Assembly: GCA_964454745.1 (NCBI GenBank)
Contig: CAYVUI010000054.1
Coordinates: forward strand, 1 to 29,297
Source of the DNA: CAYVUI01 sp964454745
Lineage (GTDB): Bacteria; Planctomycetota; Phycisphaerae; Sedimentisphaerales; Anaerohalosphaeraceae
Length of the DNA stretch: 29,297 bases
Direction: 5' to 3'
A program made the position numbers and the translations under genes. Positions 17,434 to 24,767 of the stretch are shown in pieces; the stretch's first letter is position 1, and every line of letters starts with the position of its first letter. The notes under the pieces are model-generated. The model saw only the letters and a program-made list of their open reading frames with translations. It made no database searches and was not told the DNA's origin.

Positions 17434-18512
17434 TATCCCAGTCGGCCCTCGTACATTGCGCGGATGTTCTCGAGCGGTATATCCGGGTTGATCGTATTGG
17501 CCGTAAACAGCAGCAGGTCCGCATTGCCCTTACAGCAGTCGATGCTGTCCCGCACCTTTGCCTTTACCTGCTTGGGCGTCATTACGGGCAGCTCGCCGGT
17601 TACCGACAGGGGCCCCAAAAGCAGCAGCTTGCCGCCGTCTTTGGTCCGCATCCGGGATACATACTCAATCGTCATTCCGCACTCCGGCTGGAAGCCCTGG
17701 AAGCCGCCGATCCCGCAGTCGAGCAACATATCAAGGATCGGCCGCACATCGCCGTCGCAGTGCCAGATCGGCCTGCAACCGACCTCGAGCAGCGGCTTCA
17801 TGCTGTCGGCCAGCAGCGGTGCCCAGTATTTTTCGAGGTACGCCGGGTCCACCATCGGTCCGCGCTGCGTGCAGACATCCTCACCGAAGAACATCGCCTT
17901 TGGGTACAGCCCCTCTTTGACCGCGCGGGCGATAAGCTCGCAGTTCTGCCTGCCGGTCACGTGGCCAATCTCGAGCAGCTTGCGGAAATGCTTTTCGTAC
18001 AGGCCGATGAGCATGAAAAAGTTTTCGTAGCCAATGTCCTGGTACCACGAGATCTTCGAGCCGGCAAACCACTGGGCCGGCATCCACAGCATTGGGTCGC
18101 ACATCTGCTGATACTTTTGCAGCTCGGCCTTGAAGTTGGTGTATTCGGCTTCATAGTCAAAATCGGATTCATACTGCTCGGGCTCAGGCATGGAATCGAT
18201 GTATTCGAGAGTCTCATCGAGAGTGCGATCTTTGGTCGCGCTGGAAAAGCTGCTGGCATCGACGCAGCGGTAGTCTTCCTGCGTAGCCGGCACGAACAGC
18301 CAGACCAGGCCGTCTGTGCCCAGGCGGCGGTAGGCCTCGGCGGTAATCGGCTCGGGGTCTTTCCAGTATTCGTCGAGGGTGATCTCGCAGATATTGCAGA
18401 TATGCTCGGGGCAGGCGATCCAGCCGCCGACTACGGGCGTATAGTCCGGCTGCTTACCGGCAATGACGGCTTCGATTCTCTGCTTTTCGTTCATTGCTTG
18501 CGATGGTGTCAT
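17433..18512 (-). CDS. Uroporphyrinogen decarboxylase (URO-D)-family protein, probable corrinoid-type methyltransferase relative
   Basis: A 359-residue soluble TIM-barrel protein. The N-terminus (NEKQRIEAVIAGKQPDYTPV, 8-27) is the usual opening of URO-D-like proteins; HCDGDVRPIL (251-260), near the strand that carries the metal ligands in MtaA/corrinoid methyltransferases, is family-typical. True HemE signatures are not evident, so decarboxylation of uroporphyrinogen is unlikely; planctomycetes often encode many such paralogues of unknown substrate. The ATG has an AGGAG about 9 nt upstream and overlaps the stop of a remnant reading frame (ATGA). The 5' end of this gene is duplicated at 18775-18915 as a decayed copy. 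It is coupled downstream to the alpha/beta hydrolase by TAATG. Confidence 0.85.
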   Translation of the reverse strand: MTPSQAMNEKQRIEAVIAGKQPDYTPVVGGWIACPEHICNICEITLDEYWKDPEPITAEAYRRLGTDGLVWLFVPATQEDYRCVDASSFSSATKDRTLDETLEYIDSMPEPEQYESDFDYEAEYTNFKAELQKYQQMCDPMLWMPAQWFAGSKISWYQDIGYENFFMLIGLYEKHFRKLLEIGHVTGRQNCELIARAVKEGLYPKAMFFGEDVCTQRGPMVDPAYLEKYWAPLLADSMKPLLEVGCRPIWHCDGDVRPILDMLLDCGIGGFQGFQPECGMTIEYVSRMRTKDGGKLLLLGPLSVTGELPVMTPKQVKAKVRDSIDCCKGNADLLLFTANTINPDIPLENIRAMYEGRLG

Positions 18513-18578
18513 CGGGAAGTCTCCTGTTCAGTTAAAGCGTTTACTAATTTCTCCAGCATCTCCTGGTGCGAACCGCCC
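18375..18578 (-). repeat. Direct repeat, copy B (shikimate kinase 3' end plus URO-D 5' end)
   Basis: These 204 bp align without gaps to 18778-18981 at roughly 80% identity (my count gives about 36 differences in 198 compared positions). Copy B covers the first 46 codons of the intact URO-D gene and a remnant of the last 22 codons of the shikimate kinase. Confidence 0.88.
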
Positions 18579-18739
18579 AAGCCCATGTCATCTGCCATGA
18601 TAAATACGATATTGGGCTTTTTCTTGCGGTTACATGCCTGCAATTGTAAAACCAGGCCTATATGGGGCAAACTGGATAATGCGATACCGCCCGCAATTAT
18701 AGCAGAAAAGCACTCAAATGAAACGCCATATAGCGACAT
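18509..18739 (-). pseudogene. Chimeric remnant: sulfatase N-terminus joined to shikimate kinase C-terminal tail
   Basis: This open frame of 76 codons is a fusion of two unrelated gene pieces. Residues about 10-54 read like a hydrophobic export signal (FSAIIAGGIALSSL) followed by the canonical start of a sulfatase, KPNIVFIMADDMG. From GGSHQE onward it matches the last residues of the intact shikimate kinase (KLVNALTEQETS against KLINAINEQETS). The join lies at a GGGCGG shared by both parents. It still ends in an ATGA overlap with the URO-D start, just as the intact shikimate kinase ends against the decayed URO-D copy. It is too short for either activity, so it is scored as debris, although it may still be translated and help couple the URO-D gene. 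Confidence 0.72.
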
Positions 18740-18774
18740 GGATTCGCCATTTCCCGACAGTTGTTTGATGGTTC

Positions 18775-18915
18775 CTAAAGTTGGATTTCACAGATATTGC
18801 AGACGTGCTCGGGGCAGGCGATCCAGCCGCCGGCCACGGACGTATAGTCCGGCTCCCTGCCAGCGATGACAGTTTCGATTCCCCGCTTTTCGTTTATGTC
18901 TTTCGCCGGTGTCAT
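18775..18915 (-). pseudogene. Truncated duplicate of the URO-D gene (first 46 codons)
   Basis: Translating from the ATG at 18915 gives 46 residues ending at a TAG. About 33 of the 46 match the N-terminus of the intact URO-D protein, including AGxxPDYT and GGWIACPEH. The start overlaps the shikimate kinase stop codon (ATGA) and keeps the same AGGAG signal. Everything after residue 46 is missing, so it is a non-functional fragment left by the tandem duplication. Confidence 0.85.
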
Positions 18916-18981
18916 TGGGAAGTCTCCTGTTCATTGATTGCGTTGATTAGTTTTGCCAGGGTTTCCTGGTGCGAGCCGCCC
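18778..18981 (-). repeat. Direct repeat, copy A (shikimate kinase 3' end plus URO-D 5' fragment)
   Basis: Partner of the repeat at 18375-18578, offset by exactly 403 bp. It covers the intact 3' end of the shikimate kinase gene and the truncated URO-D fragment. The segment between the copies (about 18579-18774) holds the sulfatase start and otherwise nothing I recognise. Confidence 0.88.
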
Positions 18982-19436
18982 GAGCAGGTGACGGTAACAT
19001 CGGCCCACCTGCGGTAGAGCGGCATTCGTTTTTCGTAGAGTGTATCGAGCGTTTGGCCCGGTTCCATGACCAGGCCGCGGGTTTGCAGGTCCGTAACACG
19101 GCGGTGGATCTCCTCGAGCGGGACATCGAGGTGGACGATGATACCGCGGGCCCTCAGGTTTTCCATCGCGGGTTCGGAATAAATCGCCGAACCGCCGGTC
19201 GCGATGACCGCGTTTTCGATATCGATGCAGCCCAGGTGCTCGCCTTCGAGCCGGCGAAAGGCATCAAGGCCGTCGGCGTCGATGATCTCCTGCAGGCGGC
19301 GGTTCTCGATGGCCTGGATGTAGACATCGGTATCGAGGAAATAGCGGCCCATCTCCTTGGCCAGCAGCACACCGATGGTGGACTTGCCCACGCCGGGCAT
19401 ACCGATCAGCACGACATTGGATCGCTGCGAAGTCAT
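18912..19436 (-). CDS. aroK: Shikimate kinase-like P-loop kinase
   Basis: A 174-residue protein of the length usual for AroK, which phosphorylates shikimate in the aromatic amino-acid pathway. The Walker A loop GMPGVGKST is at 12-20, the DTD motif of the shikimate pocket at 35-37, FRRLE at 60-64 and a GGS at 81-83 (usually GGG). In the lid, the canonical RPLL is replaced by RGLVMEPGQT, although the following YEKRMPLYRRWAD is typical. Function as a shikimate kinase is therefore likely but not certain. Its ATG overlaps the stop of the PHP gene (ATGA), so the two are coupled. No other shikimate pathway gene is present. Its 3' end is duplicated next to the intact URO-D gene. Confidence 0.85.
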   Translation of the reverse strand: MTSQRSNVVLIGMPGVGKSTIGVLLAKEMGRYFLDTDVYIQAIENRRLQEIIDADGLDAFRRLEGEHLGCIDIENAVIATGGSAIYSEPAMENLRARGIIVHLDVPLEEIHRRVTDLQTRGLVMEPGQTLDTLYEKRMPLYRRWADVTVTCSGGSHQETLAKLINAINEQETSQ

Positions 19437-20191
19437 GACAGCAATCCGATCTCTGCAGGGCCGACCAAACAGCCGGCGGGAAGTTTTTCGAGCAGTTTCT
19501 GTGAAAAGGTTTGCAGCCCCACGGCAAGGGGATGATGGGCATCCGAACCGTAAACGAGCTTAACGCCCTGGTCGAGCGCAATCTCGTAGACCTCGTGCCA
19601 CCAATCATGATAACGCTCGGGCACCTTCATAACGCTAAGCTCGTTGATCTCCCAGAGGATATTGTTCTTCGCTGATTCCTTCGCGGCCATTTCAAAAACA
19701 GCCTCCACGTCTTTGCGAAACACATCCAAATCCATTGCCGATGCCGCCAGCCGGCCGGGGTGCGCGAGGGTATCGATCTTCGCATTCGAGACCACGCCCA
19801 TCAGCGATGACTCCCACACCGCAAGCATCTTCTCTGGACGGAGCGTGCATTCCTCGGGGCCATGCGGATAATTGCCCACACCGGGGATATAATGAAACCC
19901 GGCAAGGATGTAATCAAACTGCTCGAAATCCTCGGAGACCAGGCGGCCGTCCGTCCGCTGGCCGTCTACGTCCACTTCCGCACCGACAATCACTTTACAC
20001 GGATGCGCCAGGCTGCTGACCTCGCGTCGAATTTGCTCGAGGCGCGGGATCGACTTCTCCGAAAAGATATGGTCCGAGATCGCAATCACCTCGAGCTGCT
20101 GCTGATCGGCAGCAGCCAGGATCGCCTCGGTGGTCATCCCTTCGGCATGGCCGCACAGTTCATGATGGATATGCAAATCGTATTTGATCAT
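19433..20191 (-). CDS. PHP-domain metal-dependent phosphoesterase (histidinol-phosphatase-like)
   Basis: A 252-residue single PHP domain. The metal ligands of the family are visible in order: DLHIHH (His7, His9), SDH (Asp40, His41), GAEVD (Glu72), FHY (His100), AHPG (His144) and GSDAHH (Asp217, His219). This points to hydrolysis of a phosphate ester in the cytosol, perhaps histidinol phosphate or a related metabolite; the substrate cannot be told. The frame could start at a TTG (20209), but the ATG at 20191 lies right before the conserved first strand and has a GGA seven bases upstream. It lies 27 nt after the fucosidase stop and overlaps the shikimate kinase start by 4 nt, so all three are probably co-transcribed. 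Confidence 0.87.
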   Translation of the reverse strand: MIKYDLHIHHELCGHAEGMTTEAILAAADQQQLEVIAISDHIFSEKSIPRLEQIRREVSSLAHPCKVIVGAEVDVDGQRTDGRLVSEDFEQFDYILAGFHYIPGVGNYPHGPEECTLRPEKMLAVWESSLMGVVSNAKIDTLAHPGRLAASAMDLDVFRKDVEAVFEMAAKESAKNNILWEINELSVMKVPERYHDWWHEVYEIALDQGVKLVYGSDAHHPLAVGLQTFSQKLLEKLPAGCLVGPAEIGLLS

Positions 20192-20218
20192 CACCTTTTC
20201 CGTTACCAAATGTTCAGA

Positions 20219-21619
20219 CTACCATACCACTTTTACCACATCTACGGCCTTGGTCTTCATCGCCTCATCGAGCGTCAATTTCACACCGTCCGCCGTCACT
20301 TCATATTCCACCGGTTCACCGGTCCGAAGCAGCGTTACCGCTTTCGGCTCGCGCGTATCCTTTAGAACCGCCGGCTCCTTGTCGCCCGGCAGAAAGTGCA
20401 CGTACCATACGCTTTCATCTTTGCTCATTGTAACCGGGTACTGGGCAAGCTCTCGCCAGTACGCACCCTTGATATCGAAAACCGACTCGCGGCTATGCGC
20501 CATCCACGCCGTAAGCTCACCCATCCGTTCATACACCGATTCCGGCAGCCGCCCATCCGGACGCGGGGCAAAATTCGGCAAAAAGTTACAGCCCATCGAC
20601 CGCGACTTGACAAACCACTCTGTAAAAATGCCGATGTCCTTTGTTGATTCGTCCTTCCGATGGGCCCAGCCGGGATTCATCACAACGCAAACCTCGTAAG
20701 CAGGGTAGCCCGTATTCGCCGGGTCTTCCTTCGGGAAGTCGCCCTCAAAAGTAAGAAAATCCCCCTTGCCGTGCAGCCGGTGGTTAACGACGGTATTGGG
20801 CGAAATTGCGCGAACCTCGTCCATCGTAATGCCGACGTGCCCCTTGAAGTTGTAATCGAACCACAAAAGGTCAATCGTTCCCCAGTTGGTCAGCAGCTCG
20901 GTAACCTGCCCTTTCATATAATCCTTGAACGCCTGGATATGCTCGGGCGGCATTTGTTTCAGCTCGATCTCCTCATGATTCACACCCAGCGGGGCGGCAT
21001 CGGGCTGGGTCTCGGCCCACAGGTCAAAGCCTTTGGTTCCCAGTCGAAACGACATATATTCCCGGTTAAAATACCAGTCCGGCGGTGAATAATACAGCCC
21101 GACCTTCAGCCCGTACTTACGGCACGCCGCGACGTATTCCCCCACCAGGTCGCGTCCGTTCATGTATTGTTTCGTACTGAACTCGCCGTATTCGCTGGGC
21201 CACAGCGCGTAACCGTCATGGTGGCGCGTCGTCAAAACCGCATAGGTAAAGCCCGCCTCCGCGGCCTCTTTGCACCACTTGTCCGGGTTGTACTCCTGCG
21301 GGTCAAACACCTCGGCCAGCTTGAAGTACTCATTCGGCGTCATCGTCGCCTTTTCCGAATCAATCCAGTCCTTGACCATCGACCAGGAAATCTCGATCGC
21401 GCCCTCCGGGTGCGCTGCGCTGATGCCCCAGTGCAAAAACATCCCCAGGCCCGCGTCGGCATACCAGGCCTTGGGGTCCGTGTCCTCTTGCAGGGCCTGT
21501 GGTTCTTCCGGCTGGTTTACCGGTGCCTGCTGAGCAGGCTCATCTGCTTTTCTTGAACAGGAACCGCACACCACCAGCAAGCAAACTGCTAACAAACACA
21601 TAAGATCATGTCTACGCAT
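20219..21619 (-). CDS. Alpha-L-fucosidase, GH29 family, exported lipoprotein
   Basis: A 466-residue enzyme predicted to release L-fucose from polysaccharides or glycans. The N-terminus has a hydrophobic signal ending in a Cys-rich GSCS (Cys21 possible lipid anchor), then a Gln/Glu/Pro linker. The GH29 barrel follows: GMFLHWG (59-65), TTRHHDGYALW (130-140), GLYYSPPDWY (174-183) and LLWFDYNF (251-258), with Asp255 the expected nucleophile. GCNFLPNFAPRPDG lies late in the barrel, and a small beta domain closes the protein. The start is supported by AGGA seven bases upstream. It is the first gene of the packed cluster running down to the alpha/beta hydrolase. A sulfatase remnant in the cluster suggests an ancestral role in sulfated, fucose-containing polysaccharide use. 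Confidence 0.92.
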   Translation of the reverse strand: MRRHDLMCLLAVCLLVVCGSCSRKADEPAQQAPVNQPEEPQALQEDTDPKAWYADAGLGMFLHWGISAAHPEGAIEISWSMVKDWIDSEKATMTPNEYFKLAEVFDPQEYNPDKWCKEAAEAGFTYAVLTTRHHDGYALWPSEYGEFSTKQYMNGRDLVGEYVAACRKYGLKVGLYYSPPDWYFNREYMSFRLGTKGFDLWAETQPDAAPLGVNHEEIELKQMPPEHIQAFKDYMKGQVTELLTNWGTIDLLWFDYNFKGHVGITMDEVRAISPNTVVNHRLHGKGDFLTFEGDFPKEDPANTGYPAYEVCVVMNPGWAHRKDESTKDIGIFTEWFVKSRSMGCNFLPNFAPRPDGRLPESVYERMGELTAWMAHSRESVFDIKGAYWRELAQYPVTMSKDESVWYVHFLPGDKEPAVLKDTREPKAVTLLRTGEPVEYEVTADGVKLTLDEAMKTKAVDVVKVVW

Positions 21620-21694
21620 TGCATTTTCCTTTACTCTTTAAGAAACTTAATACTGTACCCTCATTGCAGGACCACTATACACGAAAAACCCCCG

Positions 21695-23068
21695 TTACGA
21701 AACCTCCGTTTTATCCGAATCTCCCGCGGCCTCATCCTCCGTCTCCGTCAACGCCTCAGGTTCACCTTCGCCGGCCTCTAGTGGTTCTTCAGGCTTCTCT
21801 TCCTTTTTCGGCCTTGGCGGCAGAAGGTCCGCACGGGTATCGACGGGTTTTTTCTTTGGCAGCAGCTTTCGCCAGAGCTTACCCAGGCCCAGTCGCTTTC
21901 GCCCCAGCCACAGGGCCATCATCGCCGCGGAAAGTACGTAACCGATCGGGCAAATCCACAGCACCAGCCCCGTACCCACCAGCTCGATGGGTTTGGACAG
22001 TGCCATCATCACCACCGAGGCAAGCCCCCACTGCCCGCCGAGCATAAAGGCCATCCGCTGACCGAGCCTAAGGCCCTTCGCCCGCCGGGCCAGGGCGACC
22101 ATAACCGGGAAAAATGCCGGCCCCGTCGCTCCGGCACCCGCCAGAAGGCAAACCGCCCAGCCGTGGTCAATCAGGGCGAAATACAATACGAAAAAGCCAA
22201 GCCCGCTGCATAAAGCGATCAGCGCCGTCTTCATCTCATGGAGCCTGTGAGCCAGGTACCCCCAGCCCATCGAGCCCAGCGACATGCCCAGGCCCAGTAT
22301 CATCACCGAAAATCCGCCAAACGAGAGCTTAAAACCCAATTCGCTTAGCCGGGTGGCCAATAGCGAAAAGATAAACGTCGTCGCGAACGTCGCCGGCAGC
22401 GTTACCGCAAACACAACCCAGAACGGTACCTGCGTCTTGACGCGGTCCGAGGCCTTGGTATACACCGTGGCCCTCTCGACCGCCAGACGTACCCGGCACA
22501 ACCACAGCAAGGCAATCCCGATCACCGGCCCCAGCGTCAGAAACAGCAGGCCCTTTAGCCCCATTGGGCTGTCGACCAGCATGGACGCGATCCAGCCGCC
22601 GCCGGAAAAGCCGAAAAAACCGCCCATCAGGAATACTGACGTCGCAAACGAGGGCGAGATTCGCCGCAAGACGTACACCGCGCGAAGCCCCTCAACATGG
22701 GTCATCGCGATACCGGCACCCGAGATAAGTGCAAGCACCATAAGGACATAGAACATAAGCCCCACCCGCGGCAACAGGCCCATAAAGCATAACGCGCACG
22801 CCACCATCAGGCCGATCGGGAGCAAAAGGGGCTTTTTCTCCTCGGCCCGCATGTGGCCGGTAAAAATCTGCACACCGTTAGCAGCCAGGTTCAAACAGCC
22901 CAGTACAATCAGCCCCTGTGAAAGCTGGAGCGAAAAACCGGAATTAATGGCCGGCAGGATCGCCGGGACCATCCCCGCGTACATATCGATGAAAAAATGC
23001 GCGATCGTCAGCGCGATAAGCTGAGCCCACTGGAAGCGAAGTACATTTCGGGACAAAAACGGGATCAT
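21695..23068 (-). CDS. MFS transporter, fosmidomycin-resistance (Fsr)-like
   Basis: A 457-residue membrane protein with about twelve hydrophobic helices in residues 15-400. The opening HFFIDMYAGMVPAILPAI resembles the first helix of Fsr-type major facilitator proteins, which export small molecules by proton antiport. The substrate here is unknown. Residues about 405-457 form a long charged cytosolic tail rich in Lys, Pro and then Glu/Asp, unusual for the family. No SD is obvious before the ATG. It is divergent from the DUF4143 ATPase gene and lies 75 nt upstream of the fucosidase on the same strand; no terminator is visible in that gap, so read-through is possible. Confidence 0.86.
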   Translation of the reverse strand: MIPFLSRNVLRFQWAQLIALTIAHFFIDMYAGMVPAILPAINSGFSLQLSQGLIVLGCLNLAANGVQIFTGHMRAEEKKPLLLPIGLMVACALCFMGLLPRVGLMFYVLMVLALISGAGIAMTHVEGLRAVYVLRRISPSFATSVFLMGGFFGFSGGGWIASMLVDSPMGLKGLLFLTLGPVIGIALLWLCRVRLAVERATVYTKASDRVKTQVPFWVVFAVTLPATFATTFIFSLLATRLSELGFKLSFGGFSVMILGLGMSLGSMGWGYLAHRLHEMKTALIALCSGLGFFVLYFALIDHGWAVCLLAGAGATGPAFFPVMVALARRAKGLRLGQRMAFMLGGQWGLASVVMMALSKPIELVGTGLVLWICPIGYVLSAAMMALWLGRKRLGLGKLWRKLLPKKKPVDTRADLLPPRPKKEEKPEEPLEAGEGEPEALTETEDEAAGDSDKTEVS

Positions 23069-23190
23069 TTATATCTATATTTCCGTAAAAATCTGCCGGA
23101 CCGGTTCAATACCAAAGATACGGATTATAACGCCCGGGCCGACCTAAGGCAATGAATCATATTTACAGGGGTTTTGATTGGGAATTCCCG

Positions 23191-23250
23191 TTTGATTTGC
23201 GGGAAATATCCTTGAAACAAGGATTACAATTATCCTCGCGGAAATGTACT
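23191..23250 (+). repeat. Intergenic repeat, copy 1, upstream of the DUF4143 ATPase
   Basis: This 60-nt segment matches the reverse complement of 29237-29297 at about 51 of 61 positions with one indel. It contains TTACAA, a 17-nt spacer and TACTGC, a possible promoter, and a perfect 7-bp hairpin (ATCCTTG, AAA, CAAGGAT at 23208-23224). A second dyad (TTCCCG...CGGGAA) spans its left border at 23185-23205. The repeat ends 63 nt before the ATPase start codon. The 245-bp gap around it holds no convincing gene. Confidence 0.8.
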
Positions 23251-23313
23251 GCCCTTAAAAATAAACTTGAAAAACTGCCTTGACCTTCCCATTTTTCAAG
23301 GTAAAATGACACC

Positions 23314-24453
23314 ATGATAAAGAGAGAACAATACCAGCAACGGATCACCGCCGCCCTCAAGCGATCCCCAATCGTCGCGCTTCTCGGCCCTCGCCAATCC
23401 GGCAAAACCACACTTGCAAGAGCCATAAGTGAATATGAAAAAAGCACTTACTTCGACCTTGAGTCTCAGCCGGACCTGCGCCGCCTTGAAAATCCGGAAT
23501 TGCTCTTTGCCTCCCTCAAAGGCCTGATCGTCATTGATGAAATCCAGACTAAGCCCCAGCTTTTCCCAGCATTGCGGGTGATTGTGGATAAGCCCGATAA
23601 TAAATGCAAGTTCCTTATCCTCGGCAGCGCATCGCCGCAGATCACGCAAAGCGCTTCGGAAAGCCTCGCCGGCCGGGTGGAATTTGTGGACCTGGCAGGT
23701 TTTTATCTCGATGAACTGCCTGAGAACCCAATGGAGCCCCTGTGGCTGCGCGGTGGGTTTCCCCGTTCATTTCTGGCAGAAACGAATGTAGACAGCACCG
23801 CCTGGCGCGAAGGTTTTATCCGAACCTTCCTCCAGCGGGATATTCCCCAGCTCGGTATCCCGATTCCGGCACCGGCCATGCGGAGATTCTGGACTATGCT
23901 AGCCCACTTCCATGGGCAAACCTGGAACGCAGCTAAAATCGCCTCCGCAATGGGCATCAACAATAAAACCGTGCGGACCTGGCTGGACATTCTGACTCAA
24001 ACGTACATGATCCGGCAGCTTCAGCCCTGGCACGAGAACATCTCCAAGCGGCAGGTCAAATCACCCAAAATCTTCTTCACCGACTCGGGAATCCTGCACA
24101 GTCTTCTTGAAATCGGGGATTTACACTCTCTAAAGGGCCATCCGCAGGTGGGGGCCTCGTGGGAAGGCTTCGCCATGGAGCAAATCCTCCGCAGCCTTTG
24201 CCCGGCCCAGCCGTATTTCTGGTCCACTTACAGCGGGGCCGAACTCGACCTGTTCTTCATTCGCAATACCAGGCGATACGGTGTGGAATTCAAATTCTCA
24301 GAAGCCCCGGAAAAGACCAAATCCATGACCATTGCCTGTGAGACATTGAACCTGGATAAGCTGCTGGTCGTTTACCCCGGCAAGCACACCTTCCCCTTTG
24401 ATGAGACTGTCTCCGCCTGCCCGATCCATGAAGCGGTAAGGCTGCTGCAATAA
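23314..24453 (+). CDS. AAA-family ATPase with C-terminal DUF4143 domain
   Basis: A 379-residue protein. The Walker A motif LLGPRQSGKTT is at 23-33 and the Walker B IVIDEIQ at 72-78, followed by a sensor-like LILGSAS (about 100-106); this is the AAA_14 domain. The second half contains a winged-helix-like part (AAKIASAMGINNKTVRTWLDIL) and the DUF4143 nuclease-like fold ending with ELDLFF...YGVEFKFSE, which resembles the D-ExK core of restriction-endonuclease-like folds. These proteins are widespread, often sporadic within species, and their role is not settled. It is a single-gene unit with the intergenic repeat upstream, and a short Phd-like antitoxin follows 163 nt downstream on the same strand. 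Confidence 0.9.
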   Translation: MIKREQYQQRITAALKRSPIVALLGPRQSGKTTLARAISEYEKSTYFDLESQPDLRRLENPELLFASLKGLIVIDEIQTKPQLFPALRVIVDKPDNKCKFLILGSASPQITQSASESLAGRVEFVDLAGFYLDELPENPMEPLWLRGGFPRSFLAETNVDSTAWREGFIRTFLQRDIPQLGIPIPAPAMRRFWTMLAHFHGQTWNAAKIASAMGINNKTVRTWLDILTQTYMIRQLQPWHENISKRQVKSPKIFFTDSGILHSLLEIGDLHSLKGHPQVGASWEGFAMEQILRSLCPAQPYFWSTYSGAELDLFFIRNTRRYGVEFKFSEAPEKTKSMTIACETLNLDKLLVVYPGKHTFPFDETVSACPIHEAVRLLQ

Positions 24454-24497
24454 CCTGATCTTAAAATCCCCATTTTTAACACTGAAAACGACCACAT

Positions 24498-24531
24498 TTT
24501 TGCAAAATAGAACCTGATTCCTGTTTTGCAA
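24498..24531 (+). repeat. Paired TTTTGCAA motifs upstream of the short antitoxin gene
   Basis: The palindrome TTTTGCAAAA (24498-24507) and a second TTTTGCAA (24524-24531) lie about 25 bp upstream of the predicted antitoxin promoter. They might be autoregulatory sites, but they are short and A/T-rich and may be chance. The rest of the 163-bp gap shows nothing else. Confidence 0.3.
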
Positions 24532-24555
24532 GAAAATTCATCTCCAAATCCGCCC

Positions 24556-24583
24556 TTGAAATCCCCCAAATCCGAGATATATT
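24556..24583 (+). promoter_or_regulatory. Sigma-70-like promoter of the short antitoxin gene
   Basis: TTGAAA (24556-24561), a 16-nt spacer and TATATT (24578-24583) are a good -35/-10 pair placed 33 nt upstream of the start codon. An AGGAGG follows at 24601-24606. Confidence 0.62.
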
Positions 24584-24616
24584 CCAGTCAGGAAATAATA
24601 AGGAGGCATAAGTAAA

Positions 24617-24757
24617 ATGAAATCCATAACATCCACAATGGCACGAAGAGACTTGCATAAACAGCTGGGTTGGATACAGGATTCGCATGAACCGATCTGC
24701 ATTACCAGCAAGCACGGCTCAGGTATCTATATACATCTACAGCGCGAAGTAGTTTAA
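24617..24757 (+). CDS. Short Phd/YefM-like antitoxin, no toxin partner
   Basis: A 46-residue protein beginning MKSITSTMARRDLHKQL and containing SHEPICITSKHGSG, which follows the Phd/YefM antitoxin pattern (start, AR-x-(N/D)L-x-x-L, then the (H/K)EP(I/V)xIT(x)(R/K)xG strand). Full-length relatives have about 75-90 residues; the toxin-binding C-terminal half is missing here and replaced by a short tail (IYIHLQREVV). A perfect AGGAGG 10 nt upstream and a good promoter show it can be expressed. No RelE/Doc/PIN-type toxin follows: purC begins 11 nt downstream on the other strand. It is either an orphan DNA-binding half-antitoxin or the remnant of a lost toxin-antitoxin pair. Confidence 0.72.
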   Translation: MKSITSTMARRDLHKQLGWIQDSHEPICITSKHGSGIYIHLQREVV

Positions 24758-24767
24758 CGAAACCCTG

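Noticed and set aside
17412..18869. 485-codon plus-strand open frame opposite the URO-D gene and remnant
   Set aside because: Antisense to a clear URO-D-family gene; it has no domain and no ribosome binding signal.
21620..21694. Possible terminator between the MFS and fucosidase genes
   Set aside because: The sequence has a direct AACGG(A/G)GG-type repeat with T-runs but no stem.
23185..23224. Stacked hairpins as a terminator
   Set aside because: No T-run follows on either strand and no gene ends nearby in the correct orientation. They belong to the intergenic repeat region.
23152..23283. 43-codon plus-strand frame starting MNHIYRGFDW upstream of the DUF4143 ATPase
   Set aside because: It spans the intergenic repeat, and the same frame is broken by stop codons in the second repeat copy, so the conservation is not at protein level.
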